In this document: positions 36,563-44,978 of the stretch, one piece after another
Layout: every line of letters begins with the position of its first letter
Position numbering within the stretch: the stretch's first letter is position 1
Assembly: GCA_913777615.1 (NCBI GenBank)
Contig: CAJYTK010000017.1
Location: 356,366-420,365 of the forward strand
Direction of reading: 5' to 3'
Length of the DNA: 64,000 bases
DNA from: an uncultured Agrobacterium sp.
GTDB taxonomy: Bacteria > Pseudomonadota > Alphaproteobacteria > Rhizobiales > Rhizobiaceae
Program-made: the position numbers and the translations under genes
The notes under the pieces: model-generated
Told to the model about the DNA's origin: nothing
The model's input: the letters and a program-made list of their open reading frames with translations, nothing else
Databases searched by the model: none

Positions 36563-36588
36563 GGAACGCCATGCCTTGCAGAGGGGTT
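36563..36588 (+). promoter_or_regulatory. Sigma-EcfG-like promoter before the 24-residue gene
   Basis: GGAAC, 17 bp, GGTT. The -10 differs from CGTT by one base. It lies 62 bp before the small ORF. Confidence 0.5.
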
Positions 36589-36650
36589 AGTCCATCGTAA
36601 CGAGATGACGCATCGGCTTCGATGCCTGGCAATTGCGAATGGAGAGAGAA

Positions 36651-36725
36651 ATGAACAGTATTATTTACATCGTCGGTCTGGTCGTTGTGGTTGGGATGAT
36701 TCTGTCCTTCGTAGGACTTGCGTGA
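36651..36725 (+). CDS. 24-residue membrane microprotein
   Basis: From the ATG at 36651, GGAGAG lies nine bases upstream: MNSIIYIVGLVVVV followed by GMILSFVGLA and TGA. It is a single hydrophobic span. Similar tiny proteins are, to my memory, common in rhizobia. A sigma-EcfG-like site precedes it, so stress expression is likely. Too short for ordinary callers. Confidence 0.65.
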   Translation: MNSIIYIVGLVVVVGMILSFVGLA

Positions 36726-36792
36726 AGCAGTCTATGCTGCAAAGTGCAAAATGCGCAGCTCCCTAAGGGCTGCGCTTTCCACATCTGGCTTA

Positions 36793-36942
36793 TTAGTTTT
36801 CCTGCACTGAAACGCCATTTGGACCGATATTCATTTCGATACCCTTCGGCTTGCTTTCTTCATGCCAGACATAAATGCCCAAGGCTGCTACTGCCACAAA
36901 CAGTGCGCCGATGATGAGATAAAGATTGTTGGTTCGCGTCAT
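36793..36942 (-). CDS. 49-residue membrane protein under a sigma-EcfG promoter
   Basis: From the ATG at 36942 with GGGGA upstream. The N-terminal part is a membrane span (YLIIGALFVAVAALGIYVW, residues 8-26). It is followed by an acidic-basic soluble tail (HEESKPKGIEMNIGPNGVSV) predicted to face the periplasm. A perfect sigma-EcfG promoter lies 38 bp upstream. I recall homologues in Rhizobiaceae but no function. Confidence 0.75.
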   Translation of the reverse strand: MTRTNNLYLIIGALFVAVAALGIYVWHEESKPKGIEMNIGPNGVSVQEN

Positions 36943-36979
36943 TCGGATTTCCCCTGAAAGTTAAGATTTACAGCGCTTT

Positions 36980-37004
36980 AACGCCCAAAATCCCTGAGAG
37001 TTCC
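36980..37004 (-). promoter_or_regulatory. Sigma-EcfG promoter of the 49-residue gene
   Basis: On the minus strand, GGAAC, 16 bp, CGTT; exact consensus. Confidence 0.75.
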
Positions 37005-37035
37005 AAGGGGTAAGCGGTATCATAATATTGGTCGT

Positions 37036-38577
37036 TCAGTAGGCGTTATCAGACTTCAACAAGCGAATCGGCGTTAGAAACAGAATTTTGAGGTCGAGCA
37101 GGAGGGACCAGTTTTCGATATAGTACAGATCGAAGGCGGTCCGCTGTTTTATCTTGTCACTATTGTCGATCTCTCCCCGCCATCCATTGATTTGAGCCCA
37201 CCCGGTCACGCCCGGCTTGACTTTATGGCGAGCAAAGTAATGTTCGACGACTTCGGTATATTTCAGATCGCCCGTCTGCGCGTGAACGGCGTGCGGACGC
37301 GGGCCCACCAGAGACAAATCGCCTGCTAAAACATTGAAGAACTGTGGCAACTCGTCGAGCGATGATTTGCGAAGAAAACGACCAACTGGCGTGACACGTG
37401 GGTCGTTTCTCGTCACGGCCTTCACGGCGCTGGGGTCGCTCATTTCCGTATACATGGAACGGAATTTCCAGACATTGATCGTTTCGTTATTGAAACCATG
37501 TCGTTTCTGCTTGAACAAAATCGGACCCTTGGACGTGCTCTTGACGGCGATGGCCGCGCCGATCATCACCGGCCAGAGGAGCGAGAGCGCGATCAGGCTG
37601 AAGAAGATATCGAAGATTCGTTTCGCCACCCCATCCCAGTCCCGAAGCGGTTTATCCATCACGTCGAGCATAGGCACGCCGCCATCGCGCGAATAGGAGC
37701 GGGGGCGAAAACGGAGTTTATGGGCGTGGGCGGCGACGCGAATATCCACCGGCAAGACCCAGAGCTTGCGGATGAGGTCGAGGATACGAGCTTCCGCGCT
37801 CAGCGGCAGTGAGATGATCAGCATATCGAGCTTGGTCAACCGCGCGAACTCCACAAGTTCGGCGAAGGTTCCAAGTTTTGGATAACCTGCCACAATATCG
37901 GGCGAGCGGTCGCCCTTGCGGTCGTCGAAAATACCGCAGATCCGAATGTCGTTGTCATGCTGTTCAAGGGAGCGGATAAGGTCTTTCGCTGCCTGTCCAC
38001 CTCCCACGATGACAGCACGGCGTTCCATCACCCCGTTACGACCCCAGTGGCGGATGGCAATGCCAACGATCACTCGCTCCAGCAAAAGAAAGCCTGAGCC
38101 CGTAGCAGCCCAAAGTGCTAAGTCTTGCCAAGTATATACGCCGTTATCCAGAAGAAGGCGTACGGCAATGCCGGTAATGGCGCAAGAAGCAAGGAACGAC
38201 CCTAATATGCGTCCGATCATTGCAAGCGGGCGGCGAAGCGATGGAAGCTGATAGGTATCTGTGACCTGAAGCAGGAGGGCGCACAAGCCGGCATTGAAGA
38301 GGCAGGCAGCAGCAATGGTGAGATGAGTGAGCGCGCCGCCAGCGATATCAATGCCATTGAGAGCGAGTGAAATAACGGAGAGGCCGGCGAACTCGAAAAG
38401 GCGGAGCTGCCCAATGATCATGTTTGGAGAGTGGCTGGTGCTGCGCAGCTGATTGGCGACCTGGCGGGCGAGTGGATTAAGGCTTGGGGCCTCGTCCTGG
38501 CTCTTGGCTACTGCTGCAAGTTGCCGATGCAAGGCATCGAGCTCGGAGTTGCGACCGTCTCCTGCGGAGTTGCCCAT
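37036..38577 (-). CDS. Undecaprenyl-phosphate sugar phosphotransferase (WcaJ/ExoY type)
   Basis: A 513-residue polyprenyl-phosphate hexose-1-phosphate transferase that starts a lipid-linked glycan. The N-terminus has four membrane segments and a CoA-binding-like domain ([17 protein letters not shown]). The C-terminal bacterial sugar transferase domain carries [38 protein letters not shown] and SLVGPRPHA. Divergent from the ATPase-like gene and on the same strand as the export gene. The position before ctaA recalls the UPP adhesin locus of Agrobacterium (my memory). Confidence 0.9.
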   Translation of the reverse strand: MGNSAGDGRNSELDALHRQLAAVAKSQDEAPSLNPLARQVANQLRSTSHSPNMIIGQLRLFEFAGLSVISLALNGIDIAGGALTHLTIAAACLFNAGLCALLLQVTDTYQLPSLRRPLAMIGRILGSFLASCAITGIAVRLLLDNGVYTWQDLALWAATGSGFLLLERVIVGIAIRHWGRNGVMERRAVIVGGGQAAKDLIRSLEQHDNDIRICGIFDDRKGDRSPDIVAGYPKLGTFAELVEFARLTKLDMLIISLPLSAEARILDLIRKLWVLPVDIRVAAHAHKLRFRPRSYSRDGGVPMLDVMDKPLRDWDGVAKRIFDIFFSLIALSLLWPVMIGAAIAVKSTSKGPILFKQKRHGFNNETINVWKFRSMYTEMSDPSAVKAVTRNDPRVTPVGRFLRKSSLDELPQFFNVLAGDLSLVGPRPHAVHAQTGDLKYTEVVEHYFARHKVKPGVTGWAQINGWRGEIDNSDKIKQRTAFDLYYIENWSLLLDLKILFLTPIRLLKSDNAY

Positions 38578-38861
38578 AGACCTATCCCACTTTTCTTTGG
38601 TGGTATGAATAAGTCATCGATACTAAAAGAAGCGTTGACGATTTTCACATTAGAAATCGCTTTTTTACCCTCATTTCAGGGGCAGGTCGACAAGAATTGC
38701 CGTGCTTCGGCGCAATAGAGGGGGCGGGATACGCAATACCTGTTTACCCGCAACTGTGAACAGAGCTTGAGGCCGCTGGTTTGACGCTCATCGCTTCTGT
38801 CGCTGAACTTGAAAATCCGGTTATCTGCGATCAAGCAGGGAGTTGGTGATGGGAAGCTTCA

Positions 38862-39434
38862 TTAAAAGAAACGTTCCCGAACATAGATCGTGTCGCCCCC
38901 GAGAACAGGCGCGGTGATAATAACGCGGCCGGTCGTGACATCGGCATTGAGCTTACGCGTCACATCGACGTCTCGCTGATTGGCACGCGAAGTGAATCCC
39001 CCTGCGATTGCAATGGCGTTTTGGATGGTCATGCCGGGCACGTAAGAATACTGCCCCGGCCGGCCGACTTCGCCCATCACGAAGATAGGCCGATAACGGT
39101 CGACTTCGATGCTGACATCGGGATTGCGTAGATAACCCTTGCGAAGCTGTTGGGCGAGTGCTGCTTCGACCTGTTTGGCAGTTCTGCCACGGGCTGGAAT
39201 TTGGCCCACAAGTGGGAAGGCAATATAGCCGGCCTGATCGACAGTGTAAGTGTTGGTCAGGCCAGCCTGATCGAAAACCGTAACGCGCAGGCGGTCACCG
39301 CTATCCAGTCGGTATGGCTGCAAGGCAACTGCATTTATCGCGGCCGGTGCCGGTTGATACGCAGCACAGCCTACCAGCGTTGACGCTGCGGTGATGGCAA
39401 AAGCCGATATCAGACGTGGGATAGCGAAACTCAT
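38862..39434 (-). CDS. Wza/GumB-like outer membrane polysaccharide export lipoprotein
   Basis: A 190-residue lipoprotein from the ATG at 39434, with GGAGG nine bases upstream. The lipobox is LVGC. The Poly_export domain has YRLDSGDRLRVTVFDQAGLT and VDQAGYIAFPLVGQI; the SLBB-type region is IFVMGEVGRPGQYSYVPGMT. It is expected to form an export channel with the initiating transferase gene 284 bp away. A longer in-frame start upstream has no lipoprotein signal. Confidence 0.9.
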   Translation of the reverse strand: MSFAIPRLISAFAITAASTLVGCAAYQPAPAAINAVALQPYRLDSGDRLRVTVFDQAGLTNTYTVDQAGYIAFPLVGQIPARGRTAKQVEAALAQQLRKGYLRNPDVSIEVDRYRPIFVMGEVGRPGQYSYVPGMTIQNAIAIAGGFTSRANQRDVDVTRKLNADVTTGRVIITAPVLGGDTIYVRERFF

Positions 39435-39649
39435 TCGCAATCGGCCTCCGGAACATTTCGTGCCCTCACTTATCCGTTCGTTATGGTTAATGCCCGGTAA
39501 AGAAATATGTCCTGCGAATAATTTCACTGGATAGGGTATTATAAGCCAGAGAGGCAGGGCGCTTAACCGTTGCGTTACCGCATGAGAATTAGAGTGAGAA
39601 GGCGGCGAGCAATCGGGTCACGCCGCCGCAAACACGGAACGCAACAGCC

Positions 39650-40300
39650 ATGAACGCCAATGACAACGCCACCGAAGCTGAGGACAATCTGGATGCTGTC
39701 TCGGCGCCAAGCGGGCTTCCTGTCGCCTATGTGGCCGATCTGCTAGTCATGACCGGTGCAAAGCCTGTCACAGTCGTGGCTTCTCCAAACGGTGCAGAGG
39801 GGTCGACGGCAACGGTGATGCTGGCAAGGGCGATCGCGGAACTGGCGCGCTCTGTCGTAGTGGTGGATATGACGGCATCCGGTGCTCCATCGCGGTTGAT
39901 GGCTTCGGACGAGAAACTGCCTGGCATCATGGACTTGTTAACTGGCGACGCCGCCTTCGGAGAAACGATCCATCGAGATCGACTTTCCACCGCGCATATC
40001 GTACCAAGGGGTATTGGTTCCGGCCAGCGCGTAAGCGGAATTCTCGAACGGCTGGTAATGATCCTGGGCGCATTGTCGGGAAGCTACGACACTGTCTTGC
40101 TGGAGTTCGGCGCGGCCGATCCTGGAGAAATTTCCCGCATACTCAAATATGTCGAGGCGGATGTGGTCGTTTCCGTGCCGGATGGCGACCCCACGGTCCT
40201 TCGCGATGCCGCTTCCGCTTTTCAAAAAAGTGGTCATAGCCAGATCATCGCAATGATATCCTCATCGCGCGACAGGCAAAGTCCCAAGACTCTGGTATAA
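39650..40300 (+). CDS. Degenerate BY-kinase/CpsD-like ATPase
   Basis: A 216-residue protein with the fold layout of polysaccharide co-polymerase ATPases. The P-loop reads SPNGAEGSTATVML where active members have a lysine before S/T (GEGKST), so the catalytic lysine is missing. Walker A' is VVVVDMTASG, and a third motif (TVLLEFGAADPG) follows. No C-terminal tyrosine cluster. It is divergent from the export gene. Probably inactive and structural or regulatory (inference). Confidence 0.68.
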   Translation: MNANDNATEAEDNLDAVSAPSGLPVAYVADLLVMTGAKPVTVVASPNGAEGSTATVMLARAIAELARSVVVVDMTASGAPSRLMASDEKLPGIMDLLTGDAAFGETIHRDRLSTAHIVPRGIGSGQRVSGILERLVMILGALSGSYDTVLLEFGAADPGEISRILKYVEADVVVSVPDGDPTVLRDAASAFQKSGHSQIIAMISSSRDRQSPKTLV

Positions 40301-40329
40301 CGCCTAATTGACGTGAGGGAGAGTAGCGC

Positions 40330-40542
40330 TCACTTCTGCCGCTTCGGCCCCGCCATCCATTTGATGATGAGCATCGCAGGCAAGATCCACAGCAGGCCGG
40401 ATAGAACGAAATAGCCGAGGTGAACCCACCAGGGATGGTTGGCAAGCATGGCGGAGGCAAAAGCCGTTGCGACGATGGCATAAGTCACCACCAGCAGAAT
40501 GATGACGATTGTGCCGATGAATGATCTGAGGCGGGGATGCAT
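40330..40542 (-). CDS. DUF2842 small membrane protein
   Basis: A 70-residue protein from the ATG at 40542 (MHPRLRSFIGT). Two membrane segments (IVIILLVVTYAIVATAFA and LGYFVLSGLLWILPAML), with the WWVHLGYF and P-rich link typical of DUF2842. Function unknown. Adjacent to ctaA as in other Rhizobiaceae. Confidence 0.8.
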   Translation of the reverse strand: MHPRLRSFIGTIVIILLVVTYAIVATAFASAMLANHPWWVHLGYFVLSGLLWILPAMLIIKWMAGPKRQK

Positions 40543-40663
40543 GCCATATTCCGTCGCTGACTCGTACTGTACGTCTATAGCAGCCGCGACCGGATGCCGC
40601 AAAGGCAACCCCCTTGTTTTGCCCTGCGGGTTGAGGCAAACCAAGCAGATAAGCTGCGGCCCG

Positions 40664-40719
40664 AGAACCGGAATCGCTTTTCGGAAAGCGCGATGCGTCG
40701 ATTCGAAGAGTTAGAGTTT
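40664..40719. repeat. Dispersed intergenic repeat before ctaA
   Basis: GAACCGGAATCGCTTTTCGGAAAGCGCGATG followed by ATTCGAAGAGTTAGAG. It is partly self-complementary and resembles segments at 9393-9440 and 33640-33700, and the GGGAACCGGAATCG segment at about 32928. Confidence 0.55.
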
Positions 40720-40772
40720 CCTTTTTGCGTCTTGAGAACGCACGGCGCTCTAGGCAATTGTGGAGTTCAGGA

Positions 40773-41891
40773 ATGCGATCCGAAACGATGGCGAAGGGTC
40801 ATGCCTCTGTCGAGCAACGGGTGGAAACAGCTTTGCATCGGCAGGAGAACAATCGCAGACTTCTGCGAATTTGGCTGCGCGTTGTGCTGTTCACGCTATT
40901 CTGTCTAGTGCTGGTGGGGGGCGCAACCCGCCTGACAGAGTCTGGCTTGTCGATCACGGAATGGAAGCCTATTCACGGTGCAATCCCACCCCTATCGGTC
41001 GCGGAGTGGGAAGAAGAATTTCAGCTCTACAAGCGTATTCCGCAATATCAGGAAATCAATCGTGGCATGTCGCTGGATGAGTTCAAGACGATCTTCTGGT
41101 GGGAATGGGCACATCGTCTTCTTGCGCGCACCATCGGGCTGATCTTCGCCCTGCCGCTCGCCTATTTCTGGCTCACGGGCCGGATCGAGAAGCGGTTGCG
41201 CCTGCCATTGCTGGGACTTCTGGCACTTGGCGGCTTCCAGGGTTTCGTTGGCTGGTGGATGGTTTCCTCAGGCCTCGTCAACCGCACGGATGTATCGCAA
41301 TACCGTCTTGCAACGCATTTGACGATTGCCTGCCTGATTTTCGCGGGCTGCATGTGGATATTGCGGGGGCTGTCGCGCCATTCAGCGGATGCATCGAATG
41401 AGCGCACGGGCAGGGGGTTTGCAGCGCTGCTTGCGGTCCTCTGTCTCTTTCAGATCTATCTCGGTGCGCTGGTGGCAGGTCTTAATGCCGGCCTTTCCTA
41501 CAATACGTGGCCGCTGATGGATGGCTCCATTGTTCCAGGAGATCTTTTCATCCAGCAGCCCTGGTGGATCAATCTGTTCGAAAACCCGAAGACTGTACAG
41601 TTCGTTCATCGCCTCGGCGCATACACCCTGTTCGCCGCAACGCTCTGGCACATGGTGAGCCTCTGCCGCGCTTTGCCAGGCACACCGCACGCGCGACGCT
41701 CTGTGCTGTTTTTCCTGCTCGTCTGCGTTCAGGCGGCGCTCGGAATCACCACGCTACTTACCCATGTGGATATTCATGTTGCGCTGGCGCATCAGGCCAT
41801 GGCGCTTATCGTACTCGCTTTTGCAATTGCGCATTGGCGCGGCTTTATCGGAGAATATCCTGCAGCCGTTGCTGCAGAGGTCGGGCGCTGA
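40773..41891 (+). CDS. ctaA: Heme A synthase
   Basis: Converts heme O to heme A for cytochrome aa3 oxidase. From the ATG at 40773, with GGAG seven bases upstream, it is 372 residues. The eight-span topology is seen, with RLTESGLSITEWKP and EWAHRLLARTIG holding the heme-binding histidine, HLTIACLIF, FVHRLGAYTLF and HQAMALIV. This is the eukaryote-like Cox15 form used by alphaproteobacteria. The last 47 bases overlap the convergent APH-like gene. Confidence 0.95.
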   Translation: MRSETMAKGHASVEQRVETALHRQENNRRLLRIWLRVVLFTLFCLVLVGGATRLTESGLSITEWKPIHGAIPPLSVAEWEEEFQLYKRIPQYQEINRGMSLDEFKTIFWWEWAHRLLARTIGLIFALPLAYFWLTGRIEKRLRLPLLGLLALGGFQGFVGWWMVSSGLVNRTDVSQYRLATHLTIACLIFAGCMWILRGLSRHSADASNERTGRGFAALLAVLCLFQIYLGALVAGLNAGLSYNTWPLMDGSIVPGDLFIQQPWWINLFENPKTVQFVHRLGAYTLFAATLWHMVSLCRALPGTPHARRSVLFFLLVCVQAALGITTLLTHVDIHVALAHQAMALIVLAFAIAHWRGFIGEYPAAVAAEVGR

Positions 41892-42756
41892 AGTTTGGCA
41901 AAAGGTCTCGGGCGACCGTCAGGAAGGCAAGTCGCTCGCGTGCATTAACGCTATCGTCTAAGGCGCCGCCGTCCTCAAGAGACCAGCAGACGGACAGTCC
42001 TGCATGTGCGATGGCGTAGCGAAGGATCTTCTCTCTCGTGCAGTTCAGCGTATCCGCGAAAATGGTGCAGAGTGTCGTTATCCGGTATGGATCGATGATG
42101 TCCGGCAGGGCGTTGAGCGGGTTTCCGAAGATATTTGCCACATCATAGGCTGGGTCGCCAAGCAAACCTTGCGGATCGATGGCCAGCCAGCCGCGATTGC
42201 CGCCACTCACGATATTATCGTGATGCAGATCGCCATGAAGGGGCTTTATGTCTTTTTGGTTCGCCAAAAGTTGACGGGCAATCTCCGCGCAATACCCCAA
42301 GGGCTCACGAAGTTGCTCATCTGTCTCTGTTTCGGCGCGGGAGAGCAGAGAGCGGAAATGCCGCTCAAGCGGTGTCAAACCCACAACTTCTGCCCGCCCT
42401 GACCCGTGGAGCGTTTGCAGAACGCTAACGATGACGACGTTCGCGGCTTCTTCGCCATAGTGGAGGCGATGAGCGCGAAGCGTCAGATCGCCTGCGTCTT
42501 CGAGCAGGCACGCTGTTCCGCTTCCTTGCAAAAGGCGTGCGGCACCTTGTCCATTGCGCCATTTCAGAAATGTCATGCCGGGGAGTTCGCCAAGCCCACG
42601 CGGCTTTAGGCGCTTCAATATGGCCGACGAGCCATCCGCCAGGGTGGCGCGGTGAACGATGCTGCTTTCAGTGTCCGCAATCAAAGAAGCGGTGGAAATG
42701 CTCCACCGCCCTGCGATCTCTTCCGGGATATCTAAGGAGACGAACTCCGCACTCAT
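41845..42756 (-). CDS. APH(6)/hydroxyurea kinase-like phosphotransferase
   Basis: A 303-residue protein of the aminoglycoside/hydroxyurea kinase family (PF04655 by memory). Catalytic loop [11 protein letters not shown] and metal motif [19 protein letters not shown]. The N-terminal ATP part has [18 protein letters not shown] with the lysine. Some relatives inactivate streptomycin; native substrate here is unknown. Its start overlaps the argC stop by four bases (ATGA), so it is coupled to argC. Confidence 0.8.
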   Translation of the reverse strand: MSAEFVSLDIPEEIAGRWSISTASLIADTESSIVHRATLADGSSAILKRLKPRGLGELPGMTFLKWRNGQGAARLLQGSGTACLLEDAGDLTLRAHRLHYGEEAANVVIVSVLQTLHGSGRAEVVGLTPLERHFRSLLSRAETETDEQLREPLGYCAEIARQLLANQKDIKPLHGDLHHDNIVSGGNRGWLAIDPQGLLGDPAYDVANIFGNPLNALPDIIDPYRITTLCTIFADTLNCTREKILRYAIAHAGLSVCWSLEDGGALDDSVNARERLAFLTVARDLLPNFSARPLQQRLQDILR

Positions 42757-43679
42757 GCCGAGAGCATCAGTTCCATGTTTTGCACTGCCGCGCCCGACGC
42801 ACCCTTGCCGAGATTATCCAGAACCGCGACGAGATTGATGTGTTCGGACGTGCCAAAGACATAGAGCTTCATCGTATCCTGATTGACCAGTTCTTCGGCG
42901 TCGATGCGCGTCATCAACCGGCTTTCTTCAAGTGGCACGACCTCCACGATATGCTGACCGGCATAGTGCGCGGTGAGCGCGGAGTGCACGGTTTCGACGC
43001 TCGAGCCTTCATTCAGATCGGTCGTAAACAGCGGAACCTGAACGATCATGCCTTGTGGAAAACGACCGACGGATGGCGAGAAAAGCGGCGCGCGGTCGAG
43101 AAGACCATGGTTCTTCATTTCCGGTACGTGCTTGTGCTTCAACGTCAGCCCGTAGGCGAAATTGTTGGCGCTGATCGCGTCGTCACGGCTCTGATCTTCC
43201 ATCTGTGCGATCATCTGCTTGCCGCCGCCCGTGTAACCGGAGACGGCGTTGATACTCACAGGATAGCCATCCCGCAAGATCCCCGCTGCGCGCAAGGGAC
43301 GAATGAGGCCGATGGCGCCGGTGGGATAGCAGCCAGGATTGGCAACGAAGCGGGCAGACCGCACCTTCTCAGCCTGATGCTTGTCCATTTCGGCAAAGCC
43401 ATACGCCCAGTCAGGATGGATACGGAAGGCCGTCGAGGTATCGATGATCCGGACCTTGTTGTTTCCGGAAACCATGGAAACAGCCTCCCTGGATGCATCG
43501 TCCGGCAGGCAGAGGATCGAGATGTCGGCGCTGTTCAGCATGTCCTCGCGCATCGATGCGTTGCGGCGCTCGGCCTCGGGAATGGACAGCAGTTCGATAT
43601 CGCGACGATCGGCCAGACGCGTGCGTATTTGCAAGCCCGTGGTGCCGTGTTCGCCATCGATGAAGATCTTCGCTGCCAT
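42753..43679 (-). CDS. argC: N-acetyl-gamma-glutamyl-phosphate reductase, type 2
   Basis: NADPH-dependent reduction in arginine synthesis. The 308-residue length marks the short type 2 form. The N-terminal GEHGTTGLQ loop binds NADP, and the nucleophile C117 lies in NPGCYPTG. The stop overlaps the kinase-like start, so they are co-translated. speB lies just upstream on the same strand. Confidence 0.95.
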   Translation of the reverse strand: MAAKIFIDGEHGTTGLQIRTRLADRRDIELLSIPEAERRNASMREDMLNSADISILCLPDDASREAVSMVSGNNKVRIIDTSTAFRIHPDWAYGFAEMDKHQAEKVRSARFVANPGCYPTGAIGLIRPLRAAGILRDGYPVSINAVSGYTGGGKQMIAQMEDQSRDDAISANNFAYGLTLKHKHVPEMKNHGLLDRAPLFSPSVGRFPQGMIVQVPLFTTDLNEGSSVETVHSALTAHYAGQHIVEVVPLEESRLMTRIDAEELVNQDTMKLYVFGTSEHINLVAVLDNLGKGASGAAVQNMELMLSA

Positions 43680-43749
43680 GTCTTTTACCTTGTATTTTCA
43701 ATATATTATGGGCTTTTTCAGACTCGATTTGTAAGCGAGTGAAGCGCTT

Positions 43750-44703
43750 TCAATCGGATTTCGCCAGTCGCTCAGCACGCAGCCCTAGCATATACATCGC
43801 AACCGTTGCCCCGGCAATGGCAGTCACATCGGCATGGTCGTAGGCGGGCGCCACTTCGACGACATCCGACCCCCGAATGTCGAGTTGCCCAAGCCCGCGC
43901 AGGATGGAGAGGATTTTTGCACTCGATGGTCCACCTGCGACCGGGGTTCCGGTGCCGGGCGCGAAGGCCGGGTCCAGGCAGTCGATATCGAATGTGAGGT
44001 AGGCCGGCAGCCCGCCCACATGCTTGACGACCAGTGAAGCAATTTCACTGGAGCGCATCTCCTCGACCTCGTAGCCGAAGAGAATTTTTATGCCGCAATC
44101 TTCAGGCGCATGGGTGCGGATGCCGATCTGGATGGAGCGATTCGGATCGATCAGTCCATCGCGAACGGCGCGTACGACGAAAGAGCCATGATCGATGCGC
44201 TTGCCATCGTCGAACCATGTATCCTGATGCGCGTCGAACTGTACGAGCGCCAGCGGACCATGTTTTGCGACATGCGCTTTCAGGAGCGGCCATGTAATGA
44301 AATGATCGCCTCCAAGCGTCAGCAGATATTCGCTGTTGGCAAGAATCTTGCGCGCTTCGCGTTCGATCGTTTCAGGCGTCTGCCAATGATCGCCGTAGTC
44401 CAGGAGGCAATCGCCATAGTCGACCGTTGGCATGTTTTCGAAAAGATCGCGGGCAAACGGGTATTGCGGATCATTGTCGAAGATTGCCGATGCACGACGG
44501 ATTGCTTGCGGCCCGAAACGTGCGCCCGGCCGGTTGGAAGTCGCAGCGTCAAAAGGAATGCCCCACACCACGGTGGAAGCGCCTTCGAGATTTTTGCTGT
44601 AGCGGCGTCGCATGAAGGACAGCGCGCCCGCATGAGTGGGATCGGTGGCTGCCGACGTCAGAGAGGACGAGGTGAAGGCGTGATCGATGCTTTTTGCGGA
44701 CAT
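43750..44703 (-). CDS. speB: Agmatinase
   Basis: Hydrolyses agmatine to putrescine and urea (ureohydrolase). The 317-residue protein has the Mn ligand motifs GGDHFITW, FDAHQDTW and FDIDCLDPAFAPGTGTP. Formiminoglutamase or guanidinobutyrase are alternatives. Located 70 bp upstream of argC on the same strand; both are linked to arginine. Confidence 0.87.
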   Translation of the reverse strand: MSAKSIDHAFTSSSLTSAATDPTHAGALSFMRRRYSKNLEGASTVVWGIPFDAATSNRPGARFGPQAIRRASAIFDNDPQYPFARDLFENMPTVDYGDCLLDYGDHWQTPETIEREARKILANSEYLLTLGGDHFITWPLLKAHVAKHGPLALVQFDAHQDTWFDDGKRIDHGSFVVRAVRDGLIDPNRSIQIGIRTHAPEDCGIKILFGYEVEEMRSSEIASLVVKHVGGLPAYLTFDIDCLDPAFAPGTGTPVAGGPSSAKILSILRGLGQLDIRGSDVVEVAPAYDHADVTAIAGATVAMYMLGLRAERLAKSD

Positions 44704-44978
44704 TGCTCACTCCTTCAGTCGAACTTTTACGGCTTTTCAATATCGCATTAAGCTGTTCGCGATAAGATACGCTCATGGTAAACACGTCGTAAATAAAGCA
44801 TGTGTATCGTGGTTAGCCTCTTCGTCATGCTCGCAACAGTCTGATCGAACGCATTTCCAGCAGAGCCACGCTTTTGGCGGAACACGGTGTGGTGCTCCAA
44901 GCTGCGTTACAGCCCAAACTGGCAGCAGCGTCGTCCATTCTCAAGGTCTCAGCTTAAGCAACGTTACATGTGGTTTTT

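Noticed and set aside
42537-43742. A 401-residue open frame on the plus strand opposite argC and the kinase gene
   Set aside because: It is the antisense of recognised genes and has no family motif; long antisense frames are common at this base composition.
44700-44978. Possible small gene between speB and the acyltransferase
   Set aside because: No start with a ribosome site and no hydrophobic or conserved stretch.
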